From positions 293,321 through 357,320 of the forward strand of contig JAFQXO010000011.1 in NCBI GenBank assembly GCA_017406925.1: a DNA stretch of 64,000 nt. Direction: 5' to 3'. This stretch comes from Eubacterium sp. (lineage in GTDB: Bacteria > Bacillota > Clostridia > Lachnospirales > Lachnospiraceae). A program made the translations under genes and the position numbers. This document shows, in pieces, positions 1 to 7,857 of the stretch (positions are counted from its first letter, which is position 1; every line of letters begins with the position of its first letter). The notes beneath the pieces are model-generated. The model searched no databases. It had not been told where the DNA came from and saw nothing but the letters and a program-made list of their open reading frames with translations.

Positions 1-3000
1 GCCGGAGGCAACTGAACCAACAAACTTGTATGTGTATTTTGCAGCCTTCTTAATAATTACTTTTGAGAATGCCTGCAAGTTAGATGGATTGTTATCCACT
101 AATACTAAATCTTCGTAAGTACCTGAGAATCCATTGCTCTCGATACCTGCTGTAAATCCTGTTGAACCCTTTGCAGACTGAACTGTCTTAGCATCCATTG
201 TTCCCATTCCTGAGTAAGGCTCATTGTGTGAGAACTTGGAAGCGTCTAACTTAGATACATAATTGGAGAATGTTACTCCATTAAATGCACAAAGTTCATA
301 TGGATTGAATACGTCTGTACTTGTACCTGTCTGATAGAATGTCCATGGTCCGATGAGTGCAGTAGTTGCATCATACATCTGGTCATCTGTAACCTCTGGA
401 TCCTGTGGACCTGGAACATCAGGCATGTCTGAAGTTGATACCTTCATTCCTGAGAAGTTAACTACACCACTGTAGTTCTTCTCTAGTGAAGTTACTACGC
501 TGCCATCCTTGTACATAAATGCACCAAGCATCATAGTAAATGTCACTGTCTCACCTGCTCCTCCTGAGAAGCTCAATGAATACTTCGTTGGAGTAGTTGT
601 GAGTTTTATAGTCTTTGATGCGAGAATGTCGCCATTGCTTCTCTTAGCAAGAACTGTCGCATACTTAACGTTTGAAGGTGAACCGTCAACCGTTCCACCT
701 GAGCTTACATATGCAGTAAACTCTGCAGTCTGCTTACCAGCCTCAGAAAGTGTCAAGTTAGTTGATGCTGTCAACTCGTATGGAAGGTTTCCAACAATCT
801 GGTCGCCTTCATACTCTGCTGCATAACCGTTTGACTCGATAGTTGCCTTAAACTCTGCTGATGCACCGCCAGCCTTAACGTTCTTCTGATCGTCTGTCTC
901 ATGGTATCCTGCCATAGGCTCATTGTGTGAGAACAATGAAGCTGCCAATGCTGGAACCTGTGAGTTAGGGAATGTAACACCCTGGAATGCTGATAGCTCG
1001 TAAGGGCTATATCCGTTAGTGCTTGTTCCTGTCTGGAAGAACTCCCAAGGACTCATTGTCGCATTACCTGCGACAACTGTTGCAGGTCCACCTGCAGTGC
1101 CGTTTACTTCGATAGTTTCAGTTTCTTTATCCTGCTCTTTTATGAAAGAAATGTTAGTTACATTAACTGTACCTGTCCAGTTCTTCTCATCTGTTGTTAC
1201 CACGCCTTCCTTATAAAGGAATGCGCCGAGCATAATCTTCAATGAATATTCCTTATCTGTGCTTGTCGCGAAGAAAGAAAGTGTCTTAGTCTGATTGCTT
1301 GTTGTCAACTTAATAGTTTCTACTGCTGCAGCATTATCTCCATCTGCGATCATAACTGTCGCATATTTAGCCTTGCTGCCCTTAACAGTATATTGCAATG
1401 TGTGCTTACCAGCCTTGTTCACTTTGAACTTAGCTATAGCCTGCAAGTTAGATGGATTGTTTCCTGAAATCTCTCCATTATCAAATGATGCAGACCATCC
1501 ATTCGATTCGATGCCTGCGGCAAATCCAGTCGATCCCTTGTTAGATGTAACTGTCTTTGCATCCATTGTGCCGAATCCTAAATATGGCTCATAGTGTGAG
1601 AACTGTGACTGAGTCAAAGCGTTCGCTCCACTAGTTGTGAATGATACGCCATTAAAAGCACACAACTCGAATGAGTTGTAGTAATCAGTACTTGTACCTG
1701 TCTGATAGAATGACCAAGGTCCCAAGTTAGCTGCTCCAGCTGAAATCATTTCGCTAGCTGTTGGTGATGCAACATCAGGACTAGGAACTGTAGGTCCTGC
1801 TGAATTCTTAACATCAAATGAAGTTACATGTACTTTTCCTGCCCAGCTTGATTCTGGAGATGTAACTACTTCATCTTCCTTCATAAATGCGCCGAGCATT
1901 ATCTCGAAGTTAACTTCGTCGCCTGCTGCAGCGAAGAAATCAACACTAAATGTCTTATTAGAAGTTGTAATCTTAATAGTCTTAACTGCTAAATAGTTTT
2001 CGCCTTGTGTTACAACAAGTTTTGCATACTTGCAATCTACTGTTTTTCCGTCTGCAGTTGCATTGCTGTCAATGTATGCCTTAAATGATGCAGTCTGCTT
2101 ACCAGTCTTGTCTACCTTAATCTTAGTATCTGCTGTAACTGTGTATGGTGCATTGCTTACGAGCACTCCGTCCTCATAATCTGCTGACCAACCGTTACTT
2201 TCGATGGAAGCATTAAATCCATTGGATGCTCCACCTGCTTTGACAAGTTTCTTATCTGAGTTAGCGTGATATCCTGCCTTAGGTTCATTGTGTGAGAACA
2301 ATGACTTAGGAAGTGCTGGTACTGAAGTATCTGCAAAAGTTACTCCACTATATGCACATAGTTCGTAAGGACCTATGTGGTTTGTGCTAGTGCCAGTCTG
2401 GAAGAATGTCCAAGGATAAATAGTTGCATCTGTTACTGCGTATGATGCAGGACCACCTGCTGATCCGTTTACTGTAGTAGTAGCAATTTCCTCGTCTCCG
2501 TCTTCCACGAACTGCATGCTCTTAATATTTACATTACCAGTCCAGTTCTTATCTTCTGTTGTTACTACACCTTCCTTGTACATGAAAGCTCCGAGCATAA
2601 TGATAACTTTATACTCAGTGTTTGCTCCTGTACTGTAGAAAGGAACGCTTATAGTATTTGGAGATGATGTAAGTTTTACAGTCTCCGATGCGATTGTATT
2701 TCCGCCTGCGTTTTCAATTAAGATTAATGCATACTTAGTTGAGTCTGCAGAACCCTGGAACTTGTAAATGTATTTTCCTTTTTTCTTTGTGTAAATCTTT
2801 GTGATAGCTTGTAGGTTAGAAGGATTGTTTCCGGTTATGGTACTTCCAGTATATGTAGCTCCCCAACCGTTTGATTCGATACCGGCTGTGAATCCTGTAG
2901 CACCCTTATTGGATGTAACTGTCTTCACATCGAGTGGTTCAACTCCTAGATAGCCTGCTCTATGTGAGAACGAAGACTGAGCTAGAGATGTTGCAGCACC

Positions 3001-3954
3001 ATTCTGGAATGATACTCCACTAAATGCACAGATTTCATAAGGATTATAATAATCTGTACTTGTACCTGTCTGATAGAATGACCAAGGTGCAATCTGAACT
3101 GTACCTGTGTCTACTCTAGATGATTCTGAAGAATCTGGAACGTTAGGTTTATCAATTACGATTTCACCACCGTTAGATACATTAAGTGATGAGAACATTA
3201 CTGTACCTGTCCAGTCAAATTCTTTTGATGTGATTACTTTTCCATCAACGTACATGAACGCACCAACCATAATCTTGAGTGTAACCTTTTCACCGGCTTC
3301 ACAATTGTATGTGATGCTATTTGTTGTCGCTGATGTAGTAATGTTAATGTCTTTTACTGCTAAATACTGGTCACCTGTAGGACTGCCACCTCTGATAACC
3401 GCTACAGTAGCATACTTATGGCTAGATGCTACACGCTTACCACTAGTTCCTGTACCTGTCTTTGCGCCAGATGCGATACTAGATCTGAATGAAATAGTAT
3501 TCTTTCCTGACTTGGTTGCTGTGACAGGAACATAAGCATAAAGATTAGATGGGTTGTTTCCGGTTAGAGTCGTTCCTGTATATGTTCCAGAAAAACCATT
3601 CGACTCAATAGTTGCCGAAAAACTAGATGACGCGCCTTTAGCTGTAACATACTTTTCGTCACTAACTGACTGTGGCTTGTTTGATGGCTTATTATGTGTA
3701 AAAGAACTTGAAGTCAAACTTGCCACGCTGTTGCCAAAGTCAACATTACTAAACGCACATAACTCGTAATGGTTATATGCATTCGTGCTTGTTCCTGACT
3801 GATAGAAAGACCACTTGCCAATTGAAGCTTCTCCTACCGTCATTGAAGAATCAGTGCCTGCCGCCTTCACATCTTTTGCAGGTGAAAGAGCAATTCCACT
3901 GATTACCATTGTTACCGCAGCCAATACTGCAATAATTCTCTTGAACTGATTCAT
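1..3954 (-). CDS. Large secreted repeat protein with alternating modules (partial, 3' end outside window)
   Basis: The reading frame is open from an ATG at 3954 to the left edge, so at least 1318 residues are encoded and the C terminus is missing. The start has a GGAGGT site about 6 bases upstream. Residues 1-31 form a signal peptide (MNQFKR, then a hydrophobic core, then a VKAAG-like cleavage region). After it come about six modules of 223-243 residues, each opening with W-x-F-[YF]-Q-[TS]-G-T-S-T; the Trp residues lie near positions 48, 291, 515, 747, 970 and 1204, all in one frame. Each module contains an IESNG motif and ends with a W-[TS]-G-T-V-like strand. Two versions alternate: one carries GNNPSNLQA or a variant, the other an SNAPY/GNLPY segment. 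Composition is rich in Thr, Ser, Gly and Asn, as in beta-sandwich adhesin or carbohydrate-binding modules, but I recognise no family. Surface location is inferred; any anchor would lie beyond the edge. Confidence 0.85.
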   Translation of the reverse strand, partial: MNQFKRIIAVLAAVTMVISGIALSPAKDVKAAGTDSSMTVGEASIGKWSFYQSGTSTNAYNHYELCAFSNVDFGNSVASLTSSSFTHNKPSNKPQSVSDEKYVTAKGASSSFSATIESNGFSGTYTGTTLTGNNPSNLYAYVPVTATKSGKNTISFRSSIASGAKTGTGTSGKRVASSHKYATVAVIRGGSPTGDQYLAVKDINITTSATTNSITYNCEAGEKVTLKIMVGAFMYVDGKVITSKEFDWTGTVMFSSLNVSNGGEIVIDKPNVPDSSESSRVDTGTVQIAPWSFYQTGTSTDYYNPYEICAFSGVSFQNGAATSLAQSSFSHRAGYLGVEPLDVKTVTSNKGATGFTAGIESNGWGATYTGSTITGNNPSNLQAITKIYTKKKGKYIYKFQGSADSTKYALILIENAGGNTIASETVKLTSSPNTISVPFYSTGANTEYKVIIMLGAFMYKEGVVTTEDKNWTGNVNIKSMQFVEDGDEEIATTTVNGSAGGPASYAVTDATIYPWTFFQTGTSTNHIGPYELCAYSGVTFADTSVPALPKSLFSHNEPKAGYHANSDKKLVKAGGASNGFNASIESNGWSADYEDGVLVSNAPYTVTADTKIKVDKTGKQTASFKAYIDSNATADGKTVDCKYAKLVVTQGENYLAVKTIKITTSNKTFSVDFFAAAGDEVNFEIMLGAFMKEDEVVTSPESSWAGKVHVTSFDVKNSAGPTVPSPDVASPTASEMISAGAANLGPWSFYQTGTSTDYYNSFELCAFNGVSFTTSGANALTQSQFSHYEPYLGFGTMDAKTVTSNKGSTGFAAGIESNGWSASFDNGEISGNNPSNLQAIAKFKVNKAGKHTLQYTVKGSKAKYATVMIADGDNAAAVETIKLTTSNQTKTLSFFATSTDKEYSLKIMLGAFLYKEGVVTTDEKNWTGTVNVTNISFIKEQDKETETIEVNGTAGGPATVVAGNATMSPWEFFQTGTSTNGYSPYELSAFQGVTFPNSQVPALAASLFSHNEPMAGYHETDDQKNVKAGGASAEFKATIESNGYAAEYEGDQIVGNLPYELTASTNLTLSEAGKQTAEFTAYVSSGGTVDGSPSNVKYATVLAKRSNGDILASKTIKLTTTPTKYSLSFSGGAGETVTFTMMLGAFMYKDGSVVTSLEKNYSGVVNFSGMKVSTSDMPDVPGPQDPEVTDDQMYDATTALIGPWTFYQTGTSTDVFNPYELCAFNGVTFSNYVSKLDASKFSHNEPYSGMGTMDAKTVQSAKGSTGFTAGIESNGFSGTYEDLVLVDNNPSNLQAFSKVIIKKAAKYTYKFVGSVASG
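290..3820 (-). repeat. Six tandem coding modules with an A/B super-period of about 1.37 kb
   Basis: The conserved Trp codon that opens each module occurs at 3813, 3084, 2412, 1716, 1047 and 345. Modules opening WSFYQTGTST-like (A type) are at 3813, 3084, 1716 and 345. Modules opening with FFQTGTS (B type) are at 2412 and 1047. A-to-A and B-to-B distances are about 1361-1371 bases. The units are diverged at the DNA level, so the array is old or under diversifying pressure rather than a recent tandem duplication. Confidence 0.8.
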
Positions 3955-4044
3955 TTTTCTACCTCCATATGAACCTAAGCTTATAGTTTCAATAGATTTT
4001 CCCGTTCTTGATACTCACCCAAAAATTTTAACACATTCAATAAG

Positions 4045-4075
4045 AAAAAACCCTATACTAAATTTTAGTATAGGG
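4045..4075 (-). terminator. Rho-independent terminator of the znu operon
   Basis: A perfect 12-bp inverted repeat (CCCTATACTAAA at 4051-4062 against TTTAGTATAGGG at 4064-4075) is followed on the minus strand by six T residues. It lies downstream of the lipoprotein gene that ends the metal-transport operon and upstream of the surface-protein gene, insulating the two. Confidence 0.85.
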
Positions 4076-4092
4076 GTCCATTTTTTAGCAAT

Positions 4093-4117
4093 AAAATAGG
4101 GGGTTTTCGCCTATTTT
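4093..4117 (-). terminator. Second hairpin just after the znu lipoprotein stop codon
   Basis: AAAATAGG at 4093-4100 pairs with CCTATTTT at 4110-4117 around a 9-base loop. Read on the minus strand it sits about 10 bases after the stop codon and ends in TATTTTATT. With the stronger hairpin at 4051-4075 it forms a tandem terminator; it could instead protect the mRNA 3' end. Confidence 0.5.
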
Positions 4118-4127
4118 TCATCACTTT

Positions 4128-4574
4128 TTAATCAATTTTTGTCATATGAGCATTCACCAGTCTGCAAAAGACTTTTTTATCTCTTTTATATGGCTTAAAA
4201 ATACCTACTACTTTTATTTTTGCTCCTTCATCTGGATAATTTTTAATAGTTTTTGCATCATTTTTAAGTTCAAATTCTATTCCTTGTTCGCAACAAGCTG
4301 TGGCATCTTGTACCACACATGCATGTCTTAATTTATCTTTTTCATCAAACTTGAATGAGGTAATGTTCCCTTCCATTATTACTTCTTTCCCATCAAAGTC
4401 CTCTGGAGAAGTAACCATGCTATAAACTTGCGAATAAACCATTGTACTAGACATCTTTGTCAAATCAATAATTTTATTATCCTCTTGCTCGTACTTACCT
4501 TTGCATCCACAACCAACCAAAAACATTATAATTAAAACAAATATTACACATTGTTTTAAAACTTTTATCATCAT
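4128..4574 (-). CDS. Lipoprotein encoded with the metal ABC transporter, OB-fold-like
   Basis: I choose the ATG at 4574 because it overlaps the TGA of the permease gene (ATGA) and has an AGGTGG ribosome site; upstream in-frame codons lie inside the permease gene. The 148-residue product begins with a hydrophobic stretch ending in a lipobox (L-V-G-C), so it should be lipid-anchored outside the membrane. The mature part is one small domain containing DFDGKEVIMEGNI and KIKVVGIFKPY, reminiscent of tRNA_anti/OB-fold extracellular domains. A central segment holds paired cysteines (DATACCEQGIEF) plus other Cys residues (CVVQD and FCRLV), which could bind metal or form disulfides. Co-transcription with znuABC suggests a metal-handling role, but that is inference. 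Confidence 0.75.
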   Translation of the reverse strand: MMIKVLKQCVIFVLIIMFLVGCGCKGKYEQEDNKIIDLTKMSSTMVYSQVYSMVTSPEDFDGKEVIMEGNITSFKFDEKDKLRHACVVQDATACCEQGIEFELKNDAKTIKNYPDEGAKIKVVGIFKPYKRDKKVFCRLVNAHMTKID

Positions 4575-5419
4575 CTTCCACCTACTTTTCCAATAAAGGC
4601 GCACACCACAAATGAAATGATATCAACTGCCACAATAGTAGAACCTACGGGCGTTCCAAATAAAATAGATAAAACGATACCAATCACTGCACATAAAACT
4701 GACAGAATGGCCGCACATACCGTAACAGATTTAAAACTCTTAAATATCCTCATGGAAGAGAGTGCAGGGAAAATTACCAGCGCAGATACTAAAAGTGATC
4801 CAACCAGATTCATAGCTAACACAATAATTACTGCAATAATAATAGCTATTATCAAGTTAAATGTATTTACTTTTGTGCCTACTGCCTTCGCAAAACTTTC
4901 ATCAAATGTAACCGCAAATATGCGATTATAAAATAATATAAAAGCTATAACCACAATCAAAGATAAAATTGCACACACTATTACCTCGCCTTGTGTCAAT
5001 GTCAAAATTGAGGTTGACCCAAACAATGTCGTGCATACATCTCCTGCCAAATTAGGCGATTTGGGACTAAACAAATTCATTAGAAGATAACCTATCGCCA
5101 AAGCTCCAACAGAAATCATCGCCAGTGAGGCATCTCCCTTCATTTTGACATTATTTCCTGTCCACAAAAGAAGAATTGCTGCAATGATTGTGATAGGCAT
5201 TACTATTAGCATATCGTCAACTAGCCCCACTACTGCTGCGATAGCCATAGCACCAAAAGCCACGTGTGAGAGTCCATCACCGATAAACGAGAATCTCTTC
5301 AAGACGAGAGTAACTCCCAAAAGCGATGAACACAAAGCAATCAACACGCCAACTATCAGAGCATACTGTGTGAAAGGATGTGAGAAATATAATATTAGTT
5401 TATCAAGCATTCGCCTCAC
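4571..5419 (-). CDS. znuB: Zinc/manganese ABC transporter permease, ZnuB/AdcB family
   Basis: This 282-residue, very hydrophobic protein has about seven or eight predicted membrane helices and matches the ABC-3 family of metal permeases. Family-typical features are the early glycine/serine-rich stretch GVLIALCSSLLGVTLVLKRFSFIGDGLSHVAFGA and the late VGSLLVSALVIFPALSS region. It would form the membrane channel through which the metal captured by the adjacent lipoprotein is pumped in. The start overlaps the ATPase gene by 17 bases and the stop overlaps the downstream lipoprotein gene (ATGA), pointing to translational coupling. The metal (Zn or Mn) cannot be settled from the permease; the His-rich binding protein favours zinc. 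Confidence 0.9.
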   Translation of the reverse strand: MRRMLDKLILYFSHPFTQYALIVGVLIALCSSLLGVTLVLKRFSFIGDGLSHVAFGAMAIAAVVGLVDDMLIVMPITIIAAILLLWTGNNVKMKGDASLAMISVGALAIGYLLMNLFSPKSPNLAGDVCTTLFGSTSILTLTQGEVIVCAILSLIVVIAFILFYNRIFAVTFDESFAKAVGTKVNTFNLIIAIIIAVIIVLAMNLVGSLLVSALVIFPALSSMRIFKSFKSVTVCAAILSVLCAVIGIVLSILFGTPVGSTIVAVDIISFVVCAFIGKVGGR

Positions 5420-6107
5420 CCCTCTCTATATACGACTTTCCAATATCGGAGTTTTTGTACTCCTCCGTAGTTCCATAGAAAGTATCAGCGCCGATATGCA
5501 AAATTAGGTCAGCATATTTCACGGCTGCTGCTATATCGTGAGAAATCATAATTACTGTGATTCCCTTGTCGTTTAATTCCTTGATTACATCATACATTGC
5601 GGTAGCAACCTTAGGATCTAAGCCTGATGCTGGTTCATCTAAAAGTAACATTTTTTCAGTCGCGCAAAGTGCTCTTGCGAGCAATACTCTCTGCTGCTGT
5701 CCTCCGGACAATTCTCTGTAACAGCGCTTAGTCATATCGCTGATGTCTAAAAGTTCCATTGCCTTGGCAGCCATCTCTTTATCCTTCTTGGAATAAAAAG
5801 GCTTCCATCCCATGTTAGATTGGCAACCTGAAAGAACCACTTCGATAACCGAAGCAGGAAAATCTTTCTGAACTACCGTTTGCTGAGGCAAATAGCCTAT
5901 CTCAGTGGACTTTAGTCCCTCATAAATCACATCACCCGATAGAGGCTTTTGAAGATTTAGAATCGTCCTCATCAATGTAGACTTACCAGCGCCGTTTTCA
6001 CCAATGACGCAAAGATAGTCACCTTTATTTACTTCAAAGTTGAGATCCTTAACTAAAATATCATTCTCATATCCCAGCGTAATGTTCTTACATTTTAAAC
6101 CAGCCAT
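5403..6107 (-). CDS. znuC: Zinc/manganese ABC transporter ATP-binding protein
   Basis: This 234-residue ABC ATPase powers metal import on the cytoplasmic face. Walker A is GENGAGKST (residues 36-44), the Q-loop follows at YLPQQ, the ABC signature is LSGGQ (133-137), Walker B is LLLDEP (154-159) and the switch His is in MISHD (H190). Length and motifs are complete for the ZnuC/AdcC family. It lies 9 bases after the binding-protein gene and overlaps the permease gene, so the three are one operon. Confidence 0.92.
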   Translation of the reverse strand: MAGLKCKNITLGYENDILVKDLNFEVNKGDYLCVIGENGAGKSTLMRTILNLQKPLSGDVIYEGLKSTEIGYLPQQTVVQKDFPASVIEVVLSGCQSNMGWKPFYSKKDKEMAAKAMELLDISDMTKRCYRELSGGQQQRVLLARALCATEKMLLLDEPASGLDPKVATAMYDVIKELNDKGITVIMISHDIAAAVKYADLILHIGADTFYGTTEEYKNSDIGKSYIERGEANA

Positions 6108-6116
6108 CGCGACTCC

Positions 6117-7079
6117 TTATTTCAATGCCTTTTCCAATGTATCTCTGTTCTCACTCATAAGAGAGAGATAGTTAACACCTACTGTTATATCTTTAAACGT
6201 AACGTTTTGCATAGCATTCATCGACAAGATTTTCTGATCTTTCGTCTTTGTATTTTCTCTTATCGTCTTTGCTATCTCGTCGTTACTACCCGTTTCTTTT
6301 AGAATAACTTTGAGTTCTAATTCATCGCATTTTTTTGCCAAAAATGAGATGGTCTCAAAACTAGCTTCCGTCTCTGCACTGCACCCATTAAATGCTGCGT
6401 AGTACTTGATGCCATAGTCGTCCATCAAATATCTGAATGGAAATCTATCGCCGAATAGTACAGTATCTTTCTTAGAATTCTGCACAGTTTGTGTATATTC
6501 TTTGTCGAGTTTATCAAGCTTTTCTATATATTTTTCAGCGTTATTTTCATATGTTTCCTTGTTATTTTCGTCTACTTCTTGAAGTGTTTCTGAAATTATA
6601 TTTACAAATAACTTCGCATTTTTCAAAGAAAGCCAAACGTGTTCATCGTTTTCTCTTTCAACCTCGTGTTCTTCATGTTCTTCTTGCATGCCTTCCACAG
6701 CTTTTTCTTCTCTCACTTTATTCCCAAGAACTTCCATCAGATTGATTATCTTTATATCTTTATTTTCGGCTTCCTTTAGGGCGTCTTCTACCCACTCATC
6801 AGACTCGCCTCCTACATAAATAAACACATCGCATGTTGATATTTTAAGAACATCATCAGCCGTAGGCTGATAACTATGAAAGTCCACACCCTTGTCTACC
6901 AATAGAGTAGTCTTTATATTTTTCGAGTCGCCAACTACCGATTTAACCCAGTCATACTCAGGAAAAATCGTTGCAACCACGTTTATTCTCTTATTTTCGT
7001 TAGTGTTTTTTTCATTGCCACAAGCAACCAAACTAACAATCATTGATGCCATCACAAGCATCACTAAGATTTTTTTCAT
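6117..7079 (-). CDS. znuA: Zinc/manganese ABC transporter substrate-binding lipoprotein
   Basis: The 320-residue protein is a cluster A-I metal-binding lipoprotein. The signal peptide ends in L-V-A-C with the lipidated Cys at residue 20. His68 in DFHSY and His147 in DEHVWL occupy the usual first two metal-ligand positions. Just before the latter, residues 133-147 form a short His/Glu-rich loop (EEHEEHEVE), the hallmark of zinc rather than manganese binders. A third conserved region, GDRFPFRYLMDDYGI, follows. It is the first gene of the operon. Its leader carries a TGTTATAAT extended -10 and it is divergent from a toxin-antitoxin pair. Zinc-dependent repression is likely on family grounds, but I cannot identify a certain Zur box. 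Confidence 0.9.
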   Translation of the reverse strand: MKKILVMLVMASMIVSLVACGNEKNTNENKRINVVATIFPEYDWVKSVVGDSKNIKTTLLVDKGVDFHSYQPTADDVLKISTCDVFIYVGGESDEWVEDALKEAENKDIKIINLMEVLGNKVREEKAVEGMQEEHEEHEVERENDEHVWLSLKNAKLFVNIISETLQEVDENNKETYENNAEKYIEKLDKLDKEYTQTVQNSKKDTVLFGDRFPFRYLMDDYGIKYYAAFNGCSAETEASFETISFLAKKCDELELKVILKETGSNDEIAKTIRENTKTKDQKILSMNAMQNVTFKDITVGVNYLSLMSENRDTLEKALK

Positions 7080-7113
7080 AAACTCTCCTTTGAATGCTTT
7101 AGTTCCAAACCCT

Positions 7114-7119
7114 ATTATA
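7114..7119 (-). promoter_or_regulatory. -10 element of the znuACB promoter
   Basis: The minus strand reads TG-T-TATAAT about 35 bases before the znuA start, an extended -10 sequence. No convincing -35 is present 17 bases upstream, consistent with an extended -10 promoter. Confidence 0.55.
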
Positions 7120-7158
7120 ACAGTTACTTATTTTTTTGCTACTTTTTAGGCTTTATAT

Positions 7159-7184
7159 AAAATAGGTTGAAAACTACCTATTTT
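7159..7184. promoter_or_regulatory. Palindrome in the divergent znuA / phd-doc intergenic region (candidate operator)
   Basis: AAAATAGGT (7159-7167) and ACCTATTTT (7176-7184) are perfect 9-bp inverted arms around an 8-bp spacer. The element overlaps the end of a TATATAA sequence that could be the -10 of the antitoxin gene. It lies between divergent genes, so it is more likely an operator for Phd autoregulation or metal control than a terminator, although a run of T follows it. Confidence 0.45.
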
Positions 7185-7213
7185 TTTGATACTCTTAATT
7201 TGGAGGTGATAGT

Positions 7214-7456
7214 ATGTTTATCAATACTAATTCAATAATCACAGCTACTGAGGCCAATCAAAACTTTTCAAAAGCATCTCGCATGGCTGAAGAACAGGGT
7301 AAGGTTATTATTTTCAAAAAAAATAGACCTAAATATATGTTAATTGATATTGAAAAATCACCAGTTATCGAGATGACTGACAATGAAAAACTTGAATTTG
7401 TTGCTAAACGTATTCTCAGCAAATACAAAAAAGCATTTACGGAGTTAGCCAAATGA
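7214..7456 (+). CDS. Antitoxin, Phd/YefM family
   Basis: This 80-residue protein starts after a GGAGGTGAT ribosome site. Its N-terminal half (ITATEANQNFSKASRMAEEQGKVIIFKKNRPKYMLI) matches the Phd/YefM fold: a DNA-binding and dimerisation domain ending in the PxYMLI strand. The C-terminal ~25 residues should be the flexible segment that inhibits the toxin. The stop codon overlaps the Doc start (ATGA), the usual coupling for type II modules. It probably represses its own promoter together with Doc; the palindrome at 7159-7184 is a candidate site. Confidence 0.88.
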   Translation: MFINTNSIITATEANQNFSKASRMAEEQGKVIIFKKNRPKYMLIDIEKSPVIEMTDNEKLEFVAKRILSKYKKAFTELAK

Positions 7457-7857
7457 TAAAACTAACCAAAGAAAAAGTTTTACTATTACATAAACTAATC
7501 GCTGAGGAAACTGGTGGCAGCGTAGGCGTCAGAAATGAAAAGTTGTTGGACTCTACTCTTGAAAGTATTTATCAATCTTTTGATAACAAAGAGTTGTATC
7601 CTACGAAACAAGAAAAAGGTGCGCGCCTTGGTTACTCTTTAATTTCTAATCACGCGTTCGTTGATGGAAACAAACGAATCGGTGTTCATATCATGCTCAC
7701 TTTCCTCGAATTGAACGGTATTAAAATCAATTGTACCGATGATGAATTAGTTGAGATTGCTCTATCCATTGCCTCCGGCAATATGGATTATGATGCTTTG
7801 TTAGAATGGGTTAAATCGCACGAAGATTTTAGTTCCCCAACAAACTACGAAGCATAA
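7453..7857 (+). CDS. doc: Toxin of the Doc (death-on-curing, Fic-fold) family
   Basis: The 134-residue protein carries the Doc version of the Fic motif, HAFVDGNKR, at residues 67-75, with K replacing the G of the AMPylating Fic motif HxFx(D/E)GNGR. Doc proteins with this motif phosphorylate elongation factor Tu and stop translation. The family N-terminal region (LTKEKVLLLHKLIAEETGG) is present and the length is normal, so the toxin looks intact. The gene overlaps its antitoxin by 4 bases. Its stop codon directly abuts the stop codon of the convergent patatin gene at 7858, leaving no room for a terminator between them. Confidence 0.9.
   Translation: MIKLTKEKVLLLHKLIAEETGGSVGVRNEKLLDSTLESIYQSFDNKELYPTKQEKGARLGYSLISNHAFVDGNKRIGVHIMLTFLELNGIKINCTDDELVEIALSIASGNMDYDALLEWVKSHEDFSSPTNYEA
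7768..7782. repeat. 15-bp palindrome ATTGCC-TCC-GGCAAT inside doc
   Basis: This is a perfect 6-bp inverted repeat with a 3-base loop within the doc reading frame (codes I-A-S-G-N). It is one of at least twelve TGCC-NNN-GGCA copies in this window; see the finding on dispersed palindromes. Confidence 0.6.

Noticed and set aside
509-3769. Several plus-strand open frames of 65-142 codons in the first 4 kb
   Set aside because: They are opposite the long minus-strand surface-protein frame, lack ribosome sites and have low-complexity, antisense-like composition.
7159-7187. Palindrome plus T-run read as a rho-independent terminator
   Set aside because: It lies between two divergent genes with no plus-strand gene ending upstream, so an operator role is more plausible.
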